Assembly: GCF_016863315.1 (NCBI RefSeq) | Contig: NZ_BOOQ01000031.1 | Span: forward strand, 1-64,000 | Reading direction: 5' to 3' | DNA: 64,000 nt | DNA from: Planotetraspora silvatica | GTDB taxonomy: Bacteria > Actinomycetota > Actinomycetes > Streptosporangiales > Streptosporangiaceae | In this document: positions 35,858-44,367 of the stretch, piece by piece | How positions within the stretch are numbered: the stretch's first letter is position 1 | How the letters are laid out: each line of letters starts with the position of its first letter | Position numbers and translations under genes: made by a program | The notes under the pieces: model-generated | Databases searched by the model: none | Told to the model about the DNA's origin: nothing | The model's input: the letters and a program-made list of their open reading frames with translations, nothing else

Positions 35858-35961
35858 GGGTTGTACCTCCGTTCGGGGAAATGGTCGGCCCTCACGGCAG
35901 CGATTGGCAAAGTTAGTTGCCGGATCGGCAATTCGACGGGACGGCGGCGCGGTTCGGAACA

Positions 35962-35991
35962 TTGACAGGTGACCATTTGGTCACCTAACTT
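35962..35991 (+). promoter_or_regulatory. promoter/operator of a leaderless ArsR transcript
   Basis: TTGACA (35962-35967) is followed after 18 bases by TAACTT (35986-35991). The perfect dyad AGGTGACCA-TT-TGGTCACCT (35967-35986) fills the spacer. The GTG start codon begins six bases after the -10 element, so transcription should start at the GTG itself. An additional TTGCCG-N3-CGGCAA dyad lies at 35917-35931. Confidence 0.65.
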
Positions 35992-35997
35992 CGTCGC

Positions 35998-36795
35998 GTG
36001 ACCGACGACGACCGAGTGTTCAAGGCGCTGGCCGACCCGACTCGAAGGCGCCTGCTCGACCGGCTGTTCGCGCGGGACGGGCGAACGCTGTCCGACCTCG
36101 AGTCCGACGTGGACATGACGAGGTTCGGCGTGATGAAGCACCTCCGGCTGCTCGAGGACGCCGGTCTCGTCATCTCACGCAAGTCCGGCCGGGAGAAGCT
36201 GCACTTCCTGAACGCGGTGCCCATCCGGCTCATCCACGACCGCTGGATCGACAAGTACACCGAGCCCCAGGTGTCGGCGCTCGTCCATCTGAAGACCGAG
36301 TTGGAGAAGACCATGACCACCACCGAGACCGGCACGACCGTGCAGGTGCATCGCGTGTACATCAAGGCGACCCCGGAGGCGATCTGGACCGCGATCGTCG
36401 ACCCGGAATGGACGCGGCGCTACGGCTACCGGGGCGTGGTCGAGTTCGACCTGCGCCCGGGCGGCGGCTTCCGATCGCTCGCCGGCGACGAGATGCCCGG
36501 CATCGACCCGGCCGACTGCCTGGTGGAGGGCGAGGTCATCGAGGTCGACCCGCCGCGCCGGCTCGTGCAGACCTGGCGTCCGACCTGGCTCGACGAGCCC
36601 GTCACGCAGCTCACGTACGAGATCGAGGAGGGCCAGGACGGCGTGTGCTCGGTCACCATCACCCACGACGTGCGGGACGCGCCGCAGACGGCGGCACAGG
36701 TCGCGGGCCAGGTCCAGAACGCGGGAGGCGGCTGGACCGAGGTGCTGAGCGACCTGAAGTCGCTGCTGGAGACCGGGTCGAGCCTCTACCGCTGA
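35998..36795 (+). CDS. ArsR regulator fused to an SRPBCC (AHSA1) domain
   Basis: A 265-residue fusion. Residues 1-95 are an ArsR winged helix (DRVFKALADPTRRRLLDRLF, then MTRFGVMKHLRLLEDAGLVI). Residues about 110-260 are an activator-of-Hsp90-ATPase-like START/SRPBCC domain (VHRVYIKATPEAIWTAIVDP, then GYRGVVEFDLRPGG and GGGWTEVLSDLKSLLETG). Such proteins bind a hydrophobic ligand in the SRPBCC cavity to control DNA binding. Cotranscription with the DHA2 exporter 54 bp downstream suggests ligand-induced efflux. GTG start, probably leaderless. Confidence 0.88.
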   Translation: MTDDDRVFKALADPTRRRLLDRLFARDGRTLSDLESDVDMTRFGVMKHLRLLEDAGLVISRKSGREKLHFLNAVPIRLIHDRWIDKYTEPQVSALVHLKTELEKTMTTTETGTTVQVHRVYIKATPEAIWTAIVDPEWTRRYGYRGVVEFDLRPGGGFRSLAGDEMPGIDPADCLVEGEVIEVDPPRRLVQTWRPTWLDEPVTQLTYEIEEGQDGVCSVTITHDVRDAPQTAAQVAGQVQNAGGGWTEVLSDLKSLLETGSSLYR

Positions 36796-36849
36796 CCGGC
36801 CGGGCACCGGGGCCGGCCCGACACCCATCGATCCTCAAGGGAGACCGAC

Positions 36850-38343
36850 GTGACCGCAGTGAACCCCGGCGCGACCTCGGCGAGTGCCGAGGACCCCGAG
36901 GCGCATCCCCGGCGGTGGTGGGTGCTCGCCCTGCTCTCCGGCCTGGCGTTCATGATCCTGCTGGACATGACCGTCGTGAACGTGGCGCTGCCACTGATCC
37001 AGGACGGCCTCGGCTTCTCCGAATCCGGCCTGACCTGGGTCGTCAGCGGCTACGTGCTCGCGGCCGGCGGACTGCTGCTGCTCGGCGGAAGGTTGGCCGA
37101 CGTCTTCGGCCGGCGGCGCCTGCTGTTGACCGGCGTGGTCGTCTTCGCGGTGTCCTCGGCCGTCTGCGGGGCCGCCGTCTCTCCGGGGATGATGATCGCC
37201 GGCCGGTTCGCCCAGGGGATCGCCGAGGCGATCGCCGCCCCCGCCTCACTCGGCCTGATCGCGCTGCTGTTCACCGATCCGAAGGAGCGGGCGAAGGCGC
37301 TGGGGATCTGGGGCGGGCTCGTGGCGCTCGGCGGGACCCTCGGCTACGTCATCTCCGGCGTCCTGACCAATCTGACGACCTGGCGCTGGATCTTCTTCAT
37401 CAATCTCCCGGTCGCCGTGGTGGTCCTCCTGATCCTGCCGCGACTGGTCGCCGAGAGCCGGATGGTGCGCGAGAAGGACCACCGGCTCGACGTCGCCGGG
37501 GCGATCACCTCGACCGCGGGTCTCGTCGCCGTCGTCTACGGCCTGCTGCAGGCGGCCGAGCACCCCTGGGGGTCCGCGGCGGTGGTGCTTCCGCTCGCCG
37601 CCGGCGGCTGCCTGCTCGCCGCGACCGTCGTCGTCGAGCGCCGCGCGAAGAATCCGCTCGTCCCGCTGGACTTCTTCGCCAACCGCACCAGGTCGGTCAT
37701 CAACGTCGTCTCCCTGTTCTTCATGGCGGCGTTCATCTCCTACACCTTCATGCTGACCTTGTTCGAGCAGCGGGTGCTGGGCTACTCCTCGCTGGTGAGC
37801 GGGCTGGCCTGGCTGCCCCTCGGGATCGCCATCGGAACCGGCATCGGCCTGGGCAGCACGCTGACTCCGCGCATCGGCGTCAGAGCGGTGACCTCCGCCG
37901 GCTTCGTCGGCGCCGGGGTCGGGCTCCTCCTGACGAGCATGATCGACATCGACGCGTCGTACCCCGGCGGGATCCTGCCGGGGATGATCGTGTTCGGGGT
38001 GTTCGCCGGCGCCACCATGCCGGCCGCGACCACCGCCGCGTTGCACGGGGTCACCGTCCAGGACTCCGGCCTGGCCTCGGGGGTGCAGAACACCATGCAG
38101 CAGGTCGGCGGTGCCCTCGGTCTCGCCGTCCTGGTGACCCTCGCGCTCCGTCACGCCGGGGACGCGATGCGGCACGGCGTGCCCCCGGAGATCGCGATGA
38201 CGGCGGGCTACGTCATGGCCTTCCGCGTCGGAGCAGCCCTGCTGGTGCTCGGCGGAGTGCTCATCCTGGCGCTCTTCGAGCGCGTGAACCCAGAACTCCG
38301 AGACCCCACATCCGAGATCACCCAAACCACCCCCCGGGCGTGA
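36850..38343 (+). CDS. DHA2-family MFS drug exporter
   Basis: A 497-residue transporter with about 14 helices. Motif C-like segments and the DHA2 signature LDMTVVNVALPLIQDGLGFS, then GLTWVVSGYVLAAGGLLLLG and GGRLADVFGRRRLLL (motif A) place it in the EmrB/QacA group. It exports drugs or metabolites with proton antiport. It is downstream of the ArsR-SRPBCC regulator. Its TGA stop codon lies inside the first unit of the 53-bp repeat array. Confidence 0.92.
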   Translation: MTAVNPGATSASAEDPEAHPRRWWVLALLSGLAFMILLDMTVVNVALPLIQDGLGFSESGLTWVVSGYVLAAGGLLLLGGRLADVFGRRRLLLTGVVVFAVSSAVCGAAVSPGMMIAGRFAQGIAEAIAAPASLGLIALLFTDPKERAKALGIWGGLVALGGTLGYVISGVLTNLTTWRWIFFINLPVAVVVLLILPRLVAESRMVREKDHRLDVAGAITSTAGLVAVVYGLLQAAEHPWGSAAVVLPLAAGGCLLAATVVVERRAKNPLVPLDFFANRTRSVINVVSLFFMAAFISYTFMLTLFEQRVLGYSSLVSGLAWLPLGIAIGTGIGLGSTLTPRIGVRAVTSAGFVGAGVGLLLTSMIDIDASYPGGILPGMIVFGVFAGATMPAATTAALHGVTVQDSGLASGVQNTMQQVGGALGLAVLVTLALRHAGDAMRHGVPPEIAMTAGYVMAFRVGAALLVLGGVLILALFERVNPELRDPTSEITQTTPRA

Positions 38344-38813
38344 TCATGCACAAGTTCGCGATCACGGCCACCGACCTGCCCACCCTTGGTTGGTGATCAT
38401 GCACAGGCTCGGCGAAACCCCCACCGACCCGCACCTTCCTCCCGCGTGATCATGCACGGGTTCGCGGAAAGCCTCATTGAGCTGGGCGTTCTCAGTTCGT
38501 GATCATGCACAGATTCGCATTCACCCCTGCCGACCTGCGCTTAAGGGCTACGCGATCATGCATTCACCCATCATCACCCGCCCACTGAACGCCCCTTCCA
38601 AGGCCGGTACTCCGTTCAAGGAACGCGCCCCTCAACGACCACTCGCATGATCACGCAGGGTGTTTTCCCTGATCCGCCCACCTCTCCGCGAATCTGCGCA
38701 TGATCACGAATCGGGTACGCCCAGGCCGGCAGGCCTTTCACCGAATCCCTGCATGATCACTCCGGGGGAAGGCGCAGGTGGGAGCACTTGATCACGAACC
38801 TGTGCATGATCAC
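38340..38813. repeat. mirror-image array of 53-bp units
   Basis: The core GTGATCATGCAC occurs at 38340, 38393, 38446 and 38499, with a decayed copy at 38552. The reverse complement occurs at 38643, 38696, 38749 and 38802. Spacing is exactly 53 bp within each arm, and the first four left cores mirror the four right cores exactly about 38576.5. About 20 bp of each unit (through GGTTCGC) is well conserved and the remaining 33 bp only weakly. The array fills the whole space between the MFS and glycerate kinase genes and supplies the stop codons of both. No protein gene is present inside. Confidence 0.92.
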
Positions 38814-40042
38814 GGCAGGTGGGTGGCGGCGATGGTGTGGGCGATGCGTTCGAGCAGTGGTCCCGCCTCGGCGATGCAACGCCGGACGTCGGGCTCGATG
38901 TCGGTCAGGGCGTAGACCGCCTCGATCCCCGCCGCCTGTAGCTCGGCGTCGCCGATGGACCGCCGCCCGCACACGGCCACGACCGGCACCCCATGCTTGG
39001 CGGCCGCCGCCGCGACGCCCACGGGGGCCTTGCCTCGCAGCGACTGTTCGTCGATCGATCCCTCGCCCGTGACGACCAGGCGTGCGCCTTCGACCTGGCG
39101 GTCGAAGTCCAGCAACTCGAGCAGGTACCCGATCCCGGGCCGGACCTCCGCCCGCAGGAAGGCCAGCGCGGCGAAACCCACGCCCCCGGCCGCGCCCGCG
39201 CCCGGGCGGCCCGCGACCCCCATGCTCCGCACCACGCCGTCGTGCTCGATCGACCCCGTCAGGCCGTGCGTGTGAACCGCGACGGCGGCGAGCCTGGCCA
39301 GGCCCTTCTCCAGCACGGCCACGTCCTCCGGTGACGCGCCCTTCTGCGGCCCGTAGACCGCGGCGGCGCCGTACGGCCCGAGCAGGGGATTGTCCACATC
39401 GCTCGCGACGACGAACTCCACTCCGCCGACCCCGGTTCCGCCCGCTGCCGGGTCACCCGGAGCCGGCTGTACGAGCGCCGACGCGTCGATCCGGTCGAGC
39501 CGCCGCAACGCGGCGCCGCCGAAGGGCAACTCCTCGCCGTCCTCGTCCAGCAGCCGCGCGCCCAGCGCCTGCACCATGCCCGCTCCCCCGTCGGTGCAGG
39601 CGCTGCCGCCCAGCCCGAGGACGATCCTCGTCGCGCCGTGCCGTACGGCATGGGCGATGAGCTCCCCGGTCCCGTAGCTGGTCGCGGTGAGCGGGGCGGG
39701 CGCACCGGGCAGCCTCCGCAGCCCTGACGCCTCGGCGAGCTCGATCACCGCCACCCTGCCACCGACCCGGGGGGACGCCGCACCTTCTCCGGGCACGTCA
39801 TGGGCCTCGTCGCGCACGGCGTACGACGCGAGGATCGGCTCCCCCGTGGGGCCGGTCACCTCGACCTCGACCCGGGTGTAGCCGGAGGCCACCACGGCGT
39901 CCACCGTTCCTTCGCCGCCGTCGGCGACCGGCAGCCCGACCACCGGCACGGGCCCCAGCCCCGCCGCCACATGGGCGACCACCTGGGGCGAGGTCAGCGA
40001 CCCCCTGAACTTGTCCGGCGCGATGACGACGTGGCCCTTCAT
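38810..40042 (-). CDS. glxK: glycerate kinase
   Basis: A 410-residue class II-type glycerate kinase (GlxK/GarK family). It begins HVVIAPDKFRGSLTSPQVVA; GVDLAVADGGEGTVDAV-like motifs appear as PVADGGEGTVDAVV, then RIVLGLGGSACTDGGAGM near residue 140 and RLVVTGEGSIDEQSLRGKAP near 330. It phosphorylates D-glycerate, the last step from glyoxylate to phosphoglycerate. Last gene of the leftward glyoxylate-assimilation operon. Its stop codon is formed by the outermost right repeat unit of the array. Confidence 0.94.
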   Translation of the reverse strand: MKGHVVIAPDKFRGSLTSPQVVAHVAAGLGPVPVVGLPVADGGEGTVDAVVASGYTRVEVEVTGPTGEPILASYAVRDEAHDVPGEGAASPRVGGRVAVIELAEASGLRRLPGAPAPLTATSYGTGELIAHAVRHGATRIVLGLGGSACTDGGAGMVQALGARLLDEDGEELPFGGAALRRLDRIDASALVQPAPGDPAAGGTGVGGVEFVVASDVDNPLLGPYGAAAVYGPQKGASPEDVAVLEKGLARLAAVAVHTHGLTGSIEHDGVVRSMGVAGRPGAGAAGGVGFAALAFLRAEVRPGIGYLLELLDFDRQVEGARLVVTGEGSIDEQSLRGKAPVGVAAAAAKHGVPVVAVCGRRSIGDAELQAAGIEAVYALTDIEPDVRRCIAEAGPLLERIAHTIAATHLP

Positions 40043-40158
40043 GGTCCCCTTCTTGCGGCTCGGTGATGACGACGCCGTCCATCATCCCGCCGGGGTCCCG
40101 GTTCGTGCGCACCAGGACCCCGGCCCCGGAACATCCCTCGACGCGAGGCGTGCGCTCC

Positions 40159-41697
40159 CTAGTGGGGCAGACCGGTGTAACCGGGGAAGTTGCCGGGCAG
40201 GCGTTCGCCCTCCGGCCCGAGTGTGACGGCCCTGACCAGCAACTCCCCTCCGACGAACGCTCCGCGCCACGAGGCGCCGAGCCCGCCGAACAACTCCTCC
40301 CGGTCTCCTCGCGAGCGAGGCGCGTTGACCCCCACCTTGAAGGCCCGCACCTCGGAGGCCAGCCGCATGGCGGTCTCCTCCTCGTCGCAGGAGATGGTCG
40401 CCACCAGCGCGCCGTTGCTGGCGTTCATCGCGGCCAGCAACTCCGCCTCGGTGTCGACCACCACGATGGTGTCGACCGGCCCGAACGGCTCCGCGTGACG
40501 CAGGGGCGACGAGCCGGGCGGGGCCAGGATCGCCACAGGCGCCAGGTACGCGGAGGTGTCCTGGCCGGGAAGGAACCGGCCGTCGGCCAGCGAACCCCGG
40601 TAGAGCGGCACCCCACCCATCGTGATCGCCTCATCGACCTGATCGGCCAGATCCTTCACCTTGGTGTTGTTGATGAGCGGGCCGAAGTCGAGCTCCGGCA
40701 GCGGGTCGTCCGCCGACTCCACCGCGAGCGGATGCCCGAACCGGACCGATCGGACGGCCGGGAGGTAGGCCGCCAGGAAGTCGTGGAACAACGCGCGCTG
40801 GACGATGAACCGCGGGTAGGCGGTGCACCGCTGCTTGCCGTAGTCGAAGGTCTTGCGGATCTGGCCCGCCAGCCGGTCCCAGTCGCTGTACTCCCAGACC
40901 CCCCAGCAGTTGAGGCCCTCCTGTTCCAGGATGTGCCTCCTGCCGAGGTCGGCGAGAGACGTCGCGACCTTGGCCCCCGCGTCGCGCCCCCCGACGAACG
41001 AGACGCACCCGAGTTCCCGGCTGCGGACCAGCGCCGGGGACAGCTCGGCGCCTCCGCCGCTCACCAGGGTGATCGGCAACCCTTCGCCCACGGCCAGTGC
41101 GCACGCGAGGGTGAGGCACGCGAGCCCGCCGTCCGTGGGCGTCTTCGCGATCGCGGCGTTGCCGGCGAGGGTCTGCACCAGCATCGCGTGCATCAGCACG
41201 CTCAGCGGATAGTTCCAGCTCGCGATGTTGCTGACCGGCCCCTGCAGCGGGGCGCGCCCCTCCACCATGGAGTCGGCCTCTGCGACGTACCAGCGCACCC
41301 CTTCGATGCACCGGTCGACGTCGGCGAGGGCGAGCTTCCAGGGCTTGCCGATCTCCCACACCAGCAGCAGGGCCAGAAGCTCCCGATGCGCGGTCATCGC
41401 GTCCAGCGTGGCCGCCACACGAGCTTTGCGCTCGGCGAGCGGCACGTGCCGCCACTGCTGGTGTTCGTCGAGGCTCGCCCGCACCGCCCTCGACGCGGTG
41501 GACCGGTCGAGGCGCGGGGGGCCGGCGATGGTGGTCCCGTCGACGGGCGACGCCGCCGGCGCCGGGCGGCCGTCACGCTGCCACATCCCGGCCCAGTGGT
41601 TGAGCACCCTGTCGTCATGGAAGGCTTCCGGCGCCGCCGAACGGCATCGGCTGTAGGCGTCGGTCCAGGTGGTGCCGGGCTTGAGCAGGAGTGGCAT
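40159..41697 (-). CDS. aldehyde dehydrogenase family protein
   Basis: A 512-residue NAD(P)-dependent dehydrogenase. The general-base region reads RRHILEQEGLNCWG instead of the common ELGGK form, and the nucleophile Cys lies in FDYGKQRCTAYPRFIV near residue 305. Also visible: PVSNIASWNYPLSVLMHAML near 155 and EPFGPVDTIVVVD near 405. Substrate unknown; within the glyoxylate operon, oxidation of a C2-C3 aldehyde such as glycolaldehyde or tartronate semialdehyde is possible. It lies 11 bp after gcl. ATG at 41697. Confidence 0.8.
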   Translation of the reverse strand: MPLLLKPGTTWTDAYSRCRSAAPEAFHDDRVLNHWAGMWQRDGRPAPAASPVDGTTIAGPPRLDRSTASRAVRASLDEHQQWRHVPLAERKARVAATLDAMTAHRELLALLLVWEIGKPWKLALADVDRCIEGVRWYVAEADSMVEGRAPLQGPVSNIASWNYPLSVLMHAMLVQTLAGNAAIAKTPTDGGLACLTLACALAVGEGLPITLVSGGGAELSPALVRSRELGCVSFVGGRDAGAKVATSLADLGRRHILEQEGLNCWGVWEYSDWDRLAGQIRKTFDYGKQRCTAYPRFIVQRALFHDFLAAYLPAVRSVRFGHPLAVESADDPLPELDFGPLINNTKVKDLADQVDEAITMGGVPLYRGSLADGRFLPGQDTSAYLAPVAILAPPGSSPLRHAEPFGPVDTIVVVDTEAELLAAMNASNGALVATISCDEEETAMRLASEVRAFKVGVNAPRSRGDREELFGGLGASWRGAFVGGELLVRAVTLGPEGERLPGNFPGYTGLPH

Positions 41698-41708
41698 GCG
41701 CGTTCTCC

Positions 41709-43433
41709 TCAGTCGGACCAGTCGATGGCGAGGGCGAGTTCCGGAAGCGGTTCGAACTCCTTGATCGCGTCGAGGGACGGCCCCATCGCGGCGTTGGCCT
41801 CGCGTTCGACCATCACCTCGACCAGCACGGGCAGTTGTGCGCGCTCCGCCTCGGCGGTGGCCCAGGCGAGGGCGTCGCGGATGTCGCCGGGCACCTCGAC
41901 CCTGCGCGCGGGACAGCCGAAGGCCTCCATGACCTTCACATGGTCGATCCCGCCTTCGCCGTAGTGGAGGTCCACGGCGTAGTTCATGTCGTACGGCAGT
42001 TCGGCCTGCCGGATCAGCCCGAGGTACTCGTTGTTGATCATCACGATGACAAACGGGATGCGGTACTGCGCGGCGACCGCGACCTCCTCCATCAGGAACT
42101 GGAAGGAGTAGTCGCCGACGACGGCCACGACCTGCCGGTTCGGATGGGCGCACTTGACGCCAATCGCGGCCGGCACCTCCCAGCCCAGCGGGCCCGCCTG
42201 CCCGCACACGAGGTAGCGCCGGGGAAGGTAGGTCTTCTGGAACTGCCCCGACCAGATCTGGTAGAGGCCGATCGCGGTGACGAAGGTCGTGTCCTGGCCG
42301 AAGAACTCGTTGATCTCCTTGAAGACGCGGGGCGGCTTGATCGGCACGTCGTCGAAGTCGTCCCGCCGTGGCAGCGCGGTGCGCAGCTTCTCGACCTGCT
42401 TCACCCAGCGTCCCGGCTTCTTCGGCGAGGTGTGGCGCCGGGCCTCCTCGCCGAGGGCGGCCAGCGTCGGCCGCGCGTGGCCGACCAGCCCCAGGTGGGG
42501 CTCGAAGACCTTCCCGATCTGGGTGGGCTCGATGTCGGCGTGGATGAAGGTACGGCCCTTCCGGTAGACGTCCAGGTCTCCGGTGTGCCGGTCGCCGAAG
42601 CGCGCGCCGACCGCCAGGACCAGGTCGCTCTCCAGGAACGCCGCGTTCCCCCACCGCGTCTGGGTCTGGATTCCGGCCATGCCCGCGAAGAGGGGATGGT
42701 CCTCGGGGAAGGCTCCCTTGCCCATGAGCGTGACCTGAACCGGCACCTGCAGGTGTTCGGCGAGGGCGCGCAACTCGGCCGACGCGTCCCCGATGACGAC
42801 GCCGCCGCCGGCGAGGATCAGCGGCCGCTGCGCCTCCATCAGCAGGTCGACGGCCGCTCGGACGGCCTCCGCCCGCGGCTCCGGCACGTCGACGGGGAAC
42901 GGGCCGTCGAGCTCGGGGTCGTAAAGGCAGGTGCCGCGCTGCACGTCGATCGGCAGGTCGATGAGGACGGGCCCCGGACGCCCGGAGCGGGCGATGCGGA
43001 AGGCCTCGCGGAACACCCACGGCGCCTGCGCGGGCTCCTTGAGCTGCACCGCCCACTTGGTCACCGGTTTGGCGATCTCCACGATGTCGACGGCCTGGAA
43101 GGACTCCTGGTGCAGCTTGCCGCGCATCGCCTGACCGGTGATGCAGATCATGGGGATGGAGTCCGCCAGCGCGGTGTACAGGCCGGTGATCATGTTCGTG
43201 CCGGCCGGTCCCGACGTGCCGATGCAGACGCCCACGTTGCCGGTCACGCGGGACCAGCCGTCGGCCGCGTGGGTGCCGCCCTCCTCGTGCCGGACCGTGA
43301 TGTGCCGGATGGAGCTGTGCTGCAGCGCGGCGTAGAGCGGTAGGATGGCCGCACCGGGGATGCCGAAGACGGTGTCGACGCCCTCGGACTCCATGACGGC
43401 GACCGCCGCCTCCATGCAGGGGATCCGCTTCAC
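41709..43433 (-). CDS. gcl: glyoxylate carboligase-like ThDP enzyme
   Basis: A 574-residue ThDP enzyme condensing two glyoxylates to tartronate semialdehyde plus CO2. Regions typical of Gcl are DTVFGIPGAAILPLYAAL, GTSGPAGTNMITGLYTALAD, NCGQAGPLGW-like CGQAGPLGWEVPAAIGV and QFLMEEVAVAAQY with NNEYLGLIRQ. The ThDP motif is GDYSFQFL to NN. Unusually, the RHVEG site of E. coli Gcl (Val51) is RHEEG here, so the canonical catalytic Glu is present. It is in an operon with hyi, the reductase and glycerate kinase, which supports the assignment. ATG at 43433. Confidence 0.85.
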   Translation of the reverse strand: MKRIPCMEAAVAVMESEGVDTVFGIPGAAILPLYAALQHSSIRHITVRHEEGGTHAADGWSRVTGNVGVCIGTSGPAGTNMITGLYTALADSIPMICITGQAMRGKLHQESFQAVDIVEIAKPVTKWAVQLKEPAQAPWVFREAFRIARSGRPGPVLIDLPIDVQRGTCLYDPELDGPFPVDVPEPRAEAVRAAVDLLMEAQRPLILAGGGVVIGDASAELRALAEHLQVPVQVTLMGKGAFPEDHPLFAGMAGIQTQTRWGNAAFLESDLVLAVGARFGDRHTGDLDVYRKGRTFIHADIEPTQIGKVFEPHLGLVGHARPTLAALGEEARRHTSPKKPGRWVKQVEKLRTALPRRDDFDDVPIKPPRVFKEINEFFGQDTTFVTAIGLYQIWSGQFQKTYLPRRYLVCGQAGPLGWEVPAAIGVKCAHPNRQVVAVVGDYSFQFLMEEVAVAAQYRIPFVIVMINNEYLGLIRQAELPYDMNYAVDLHYGEGGIDHVKVMEAFGCPARRVEVPGDIRDALAWATAEAERAQLPVLVEVMVEREANAAMGPSLDAIKEFEPLPELALAIDWSD

Positions 43434-43497
43434 CTGGCCTCCTCGGGGAGCGTGCGCGAAGTCGTGCGGCGCGTGTCGGTTGTCGCGCTTCGCTCGT

Positions 43498-44367
43498 TCA
43501 CGAGTTGATCCTTTCGATCACCTTGAGCAGTGCGGAATGGTCGAGCGACCCGTGGCCCTGGGCCTTCGCCGCGGCGACGAGCTGGGCGACCAGGCCGGTG
43601 AGCGGCAGGGACACCCCCGCCTCGCGGGCGGCCGCGACCGCGATGCCCATGTCCTTGTGGTGGAGGTCGATGCGGAAGCCGGGCGCGAACTCGCGCTTGA
43701 TCATGGATTGGCGCTTGAGATCGAGGATGCGGGAGCCGGCCAGGCCTCCGGCGAGCACGTCCATGCCGGGGCCGGGATCGACTCCCGAGGCCTCCAGCAG
43801 CACGATCGCCTCCGCCACCAGGCCGTAGATCCCGCCGACCACGAGCTGGTTGGCGGCCTTGACCGTCTGCCCGGCGCCGTGCGGCCCGACGTGCACGATG
43901 GTCGTGCCGAGGTGACCGAGGATCTCGCGGGCCGCCTGGAAGTCCTCGGCCCGGCCGCCCACCATGATCGACAATGTGCCGTCCACGGCTCCGCGCTCCC
44001 CGCCGCTCACGGGCGCGTCGAGCACGCCGACGTCCCTGGCCGCGGCCTCCTGCGCGACCTTGCGGGAGGTCTCCGGCTTGATGGTGCTCGCGTCGATGTA
44101 CAACAACCCGGGCTTGGCATGCGCGAGCAGGCCGTCCTCGCCGAAGGCGACCTCCTCCACCTGGGGGGAGTCGGGCAGCATGGTGATCGCCACATCGGCG
44201 CCCGCCACCGCCTCGGCGACGCCGGAGGCGGTCTTGCCGCCGATCGCGGCCAGGGCGGCGAGCCGTTCTGCGCTGACGTCGTAGCCGACGACCGTAAAGC
44301 CGGCCCGCACCAGATGGGCCGCCATCGGGCTGCCCATGATCCCGAGCCCGACGAATGCGATGTTCAT
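43498..44367 (-). CDS. glxR: 2-hydroxy-3-oxopropionate (tartronate semialdehyde) reductase
   Basis: A 289-residue beta-hydroxyacid dehydrogenase. The Rossmann motif IAFVGLGIMGSPMAAHLVRA opens the protein, the substrate loop DAPVSGGERGAVDGTLSIMV lies near residue 118, and the catalytic Lys is in GAGQTVKAANQLVV near 170. It reduces tartronate semialdehyde to D-glycerate with NAD(P)H. The start overlaps the hyi stop (ATGA). The operon order hyi-glxR-gcl is a conserved glyoxylate assimilation set. Confidence 0.93.
   Translation of the reverse strand: MNIAFVGLGIMGSPMAAHLVRAGFTVVGYDVSAERLAALAAIGGKTASGVAEAVAGADVAITMLPDSPQVEEVAFGEDGLLAHAKPGLLYIDASTIKPETSRKVAQEAAARDVGVLDAPVSGGERGAVDGTLSIMVGGRAEDFQAAREILGHLGTTIVHVGPHGAGQTVKAANQLVVGGIYGLVAEAIVLLEASGVDPGPGMDVLAGGLAGSRILDLKRQSMIKREFAPGFRIDLHHKDMGIAVAAAREAGVSLPLTGLVAQLVAAAKAQGHGSLDHSALLKVIERINS

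Noticed and set aside
38340-38813. CRISPR array reading of the repeat units
   Set aside because: Cores are only about 12-20 bp, occur in both orientations in mirror order, the 33-bp intervals show weak mutual similarity, and no cas genes are near.
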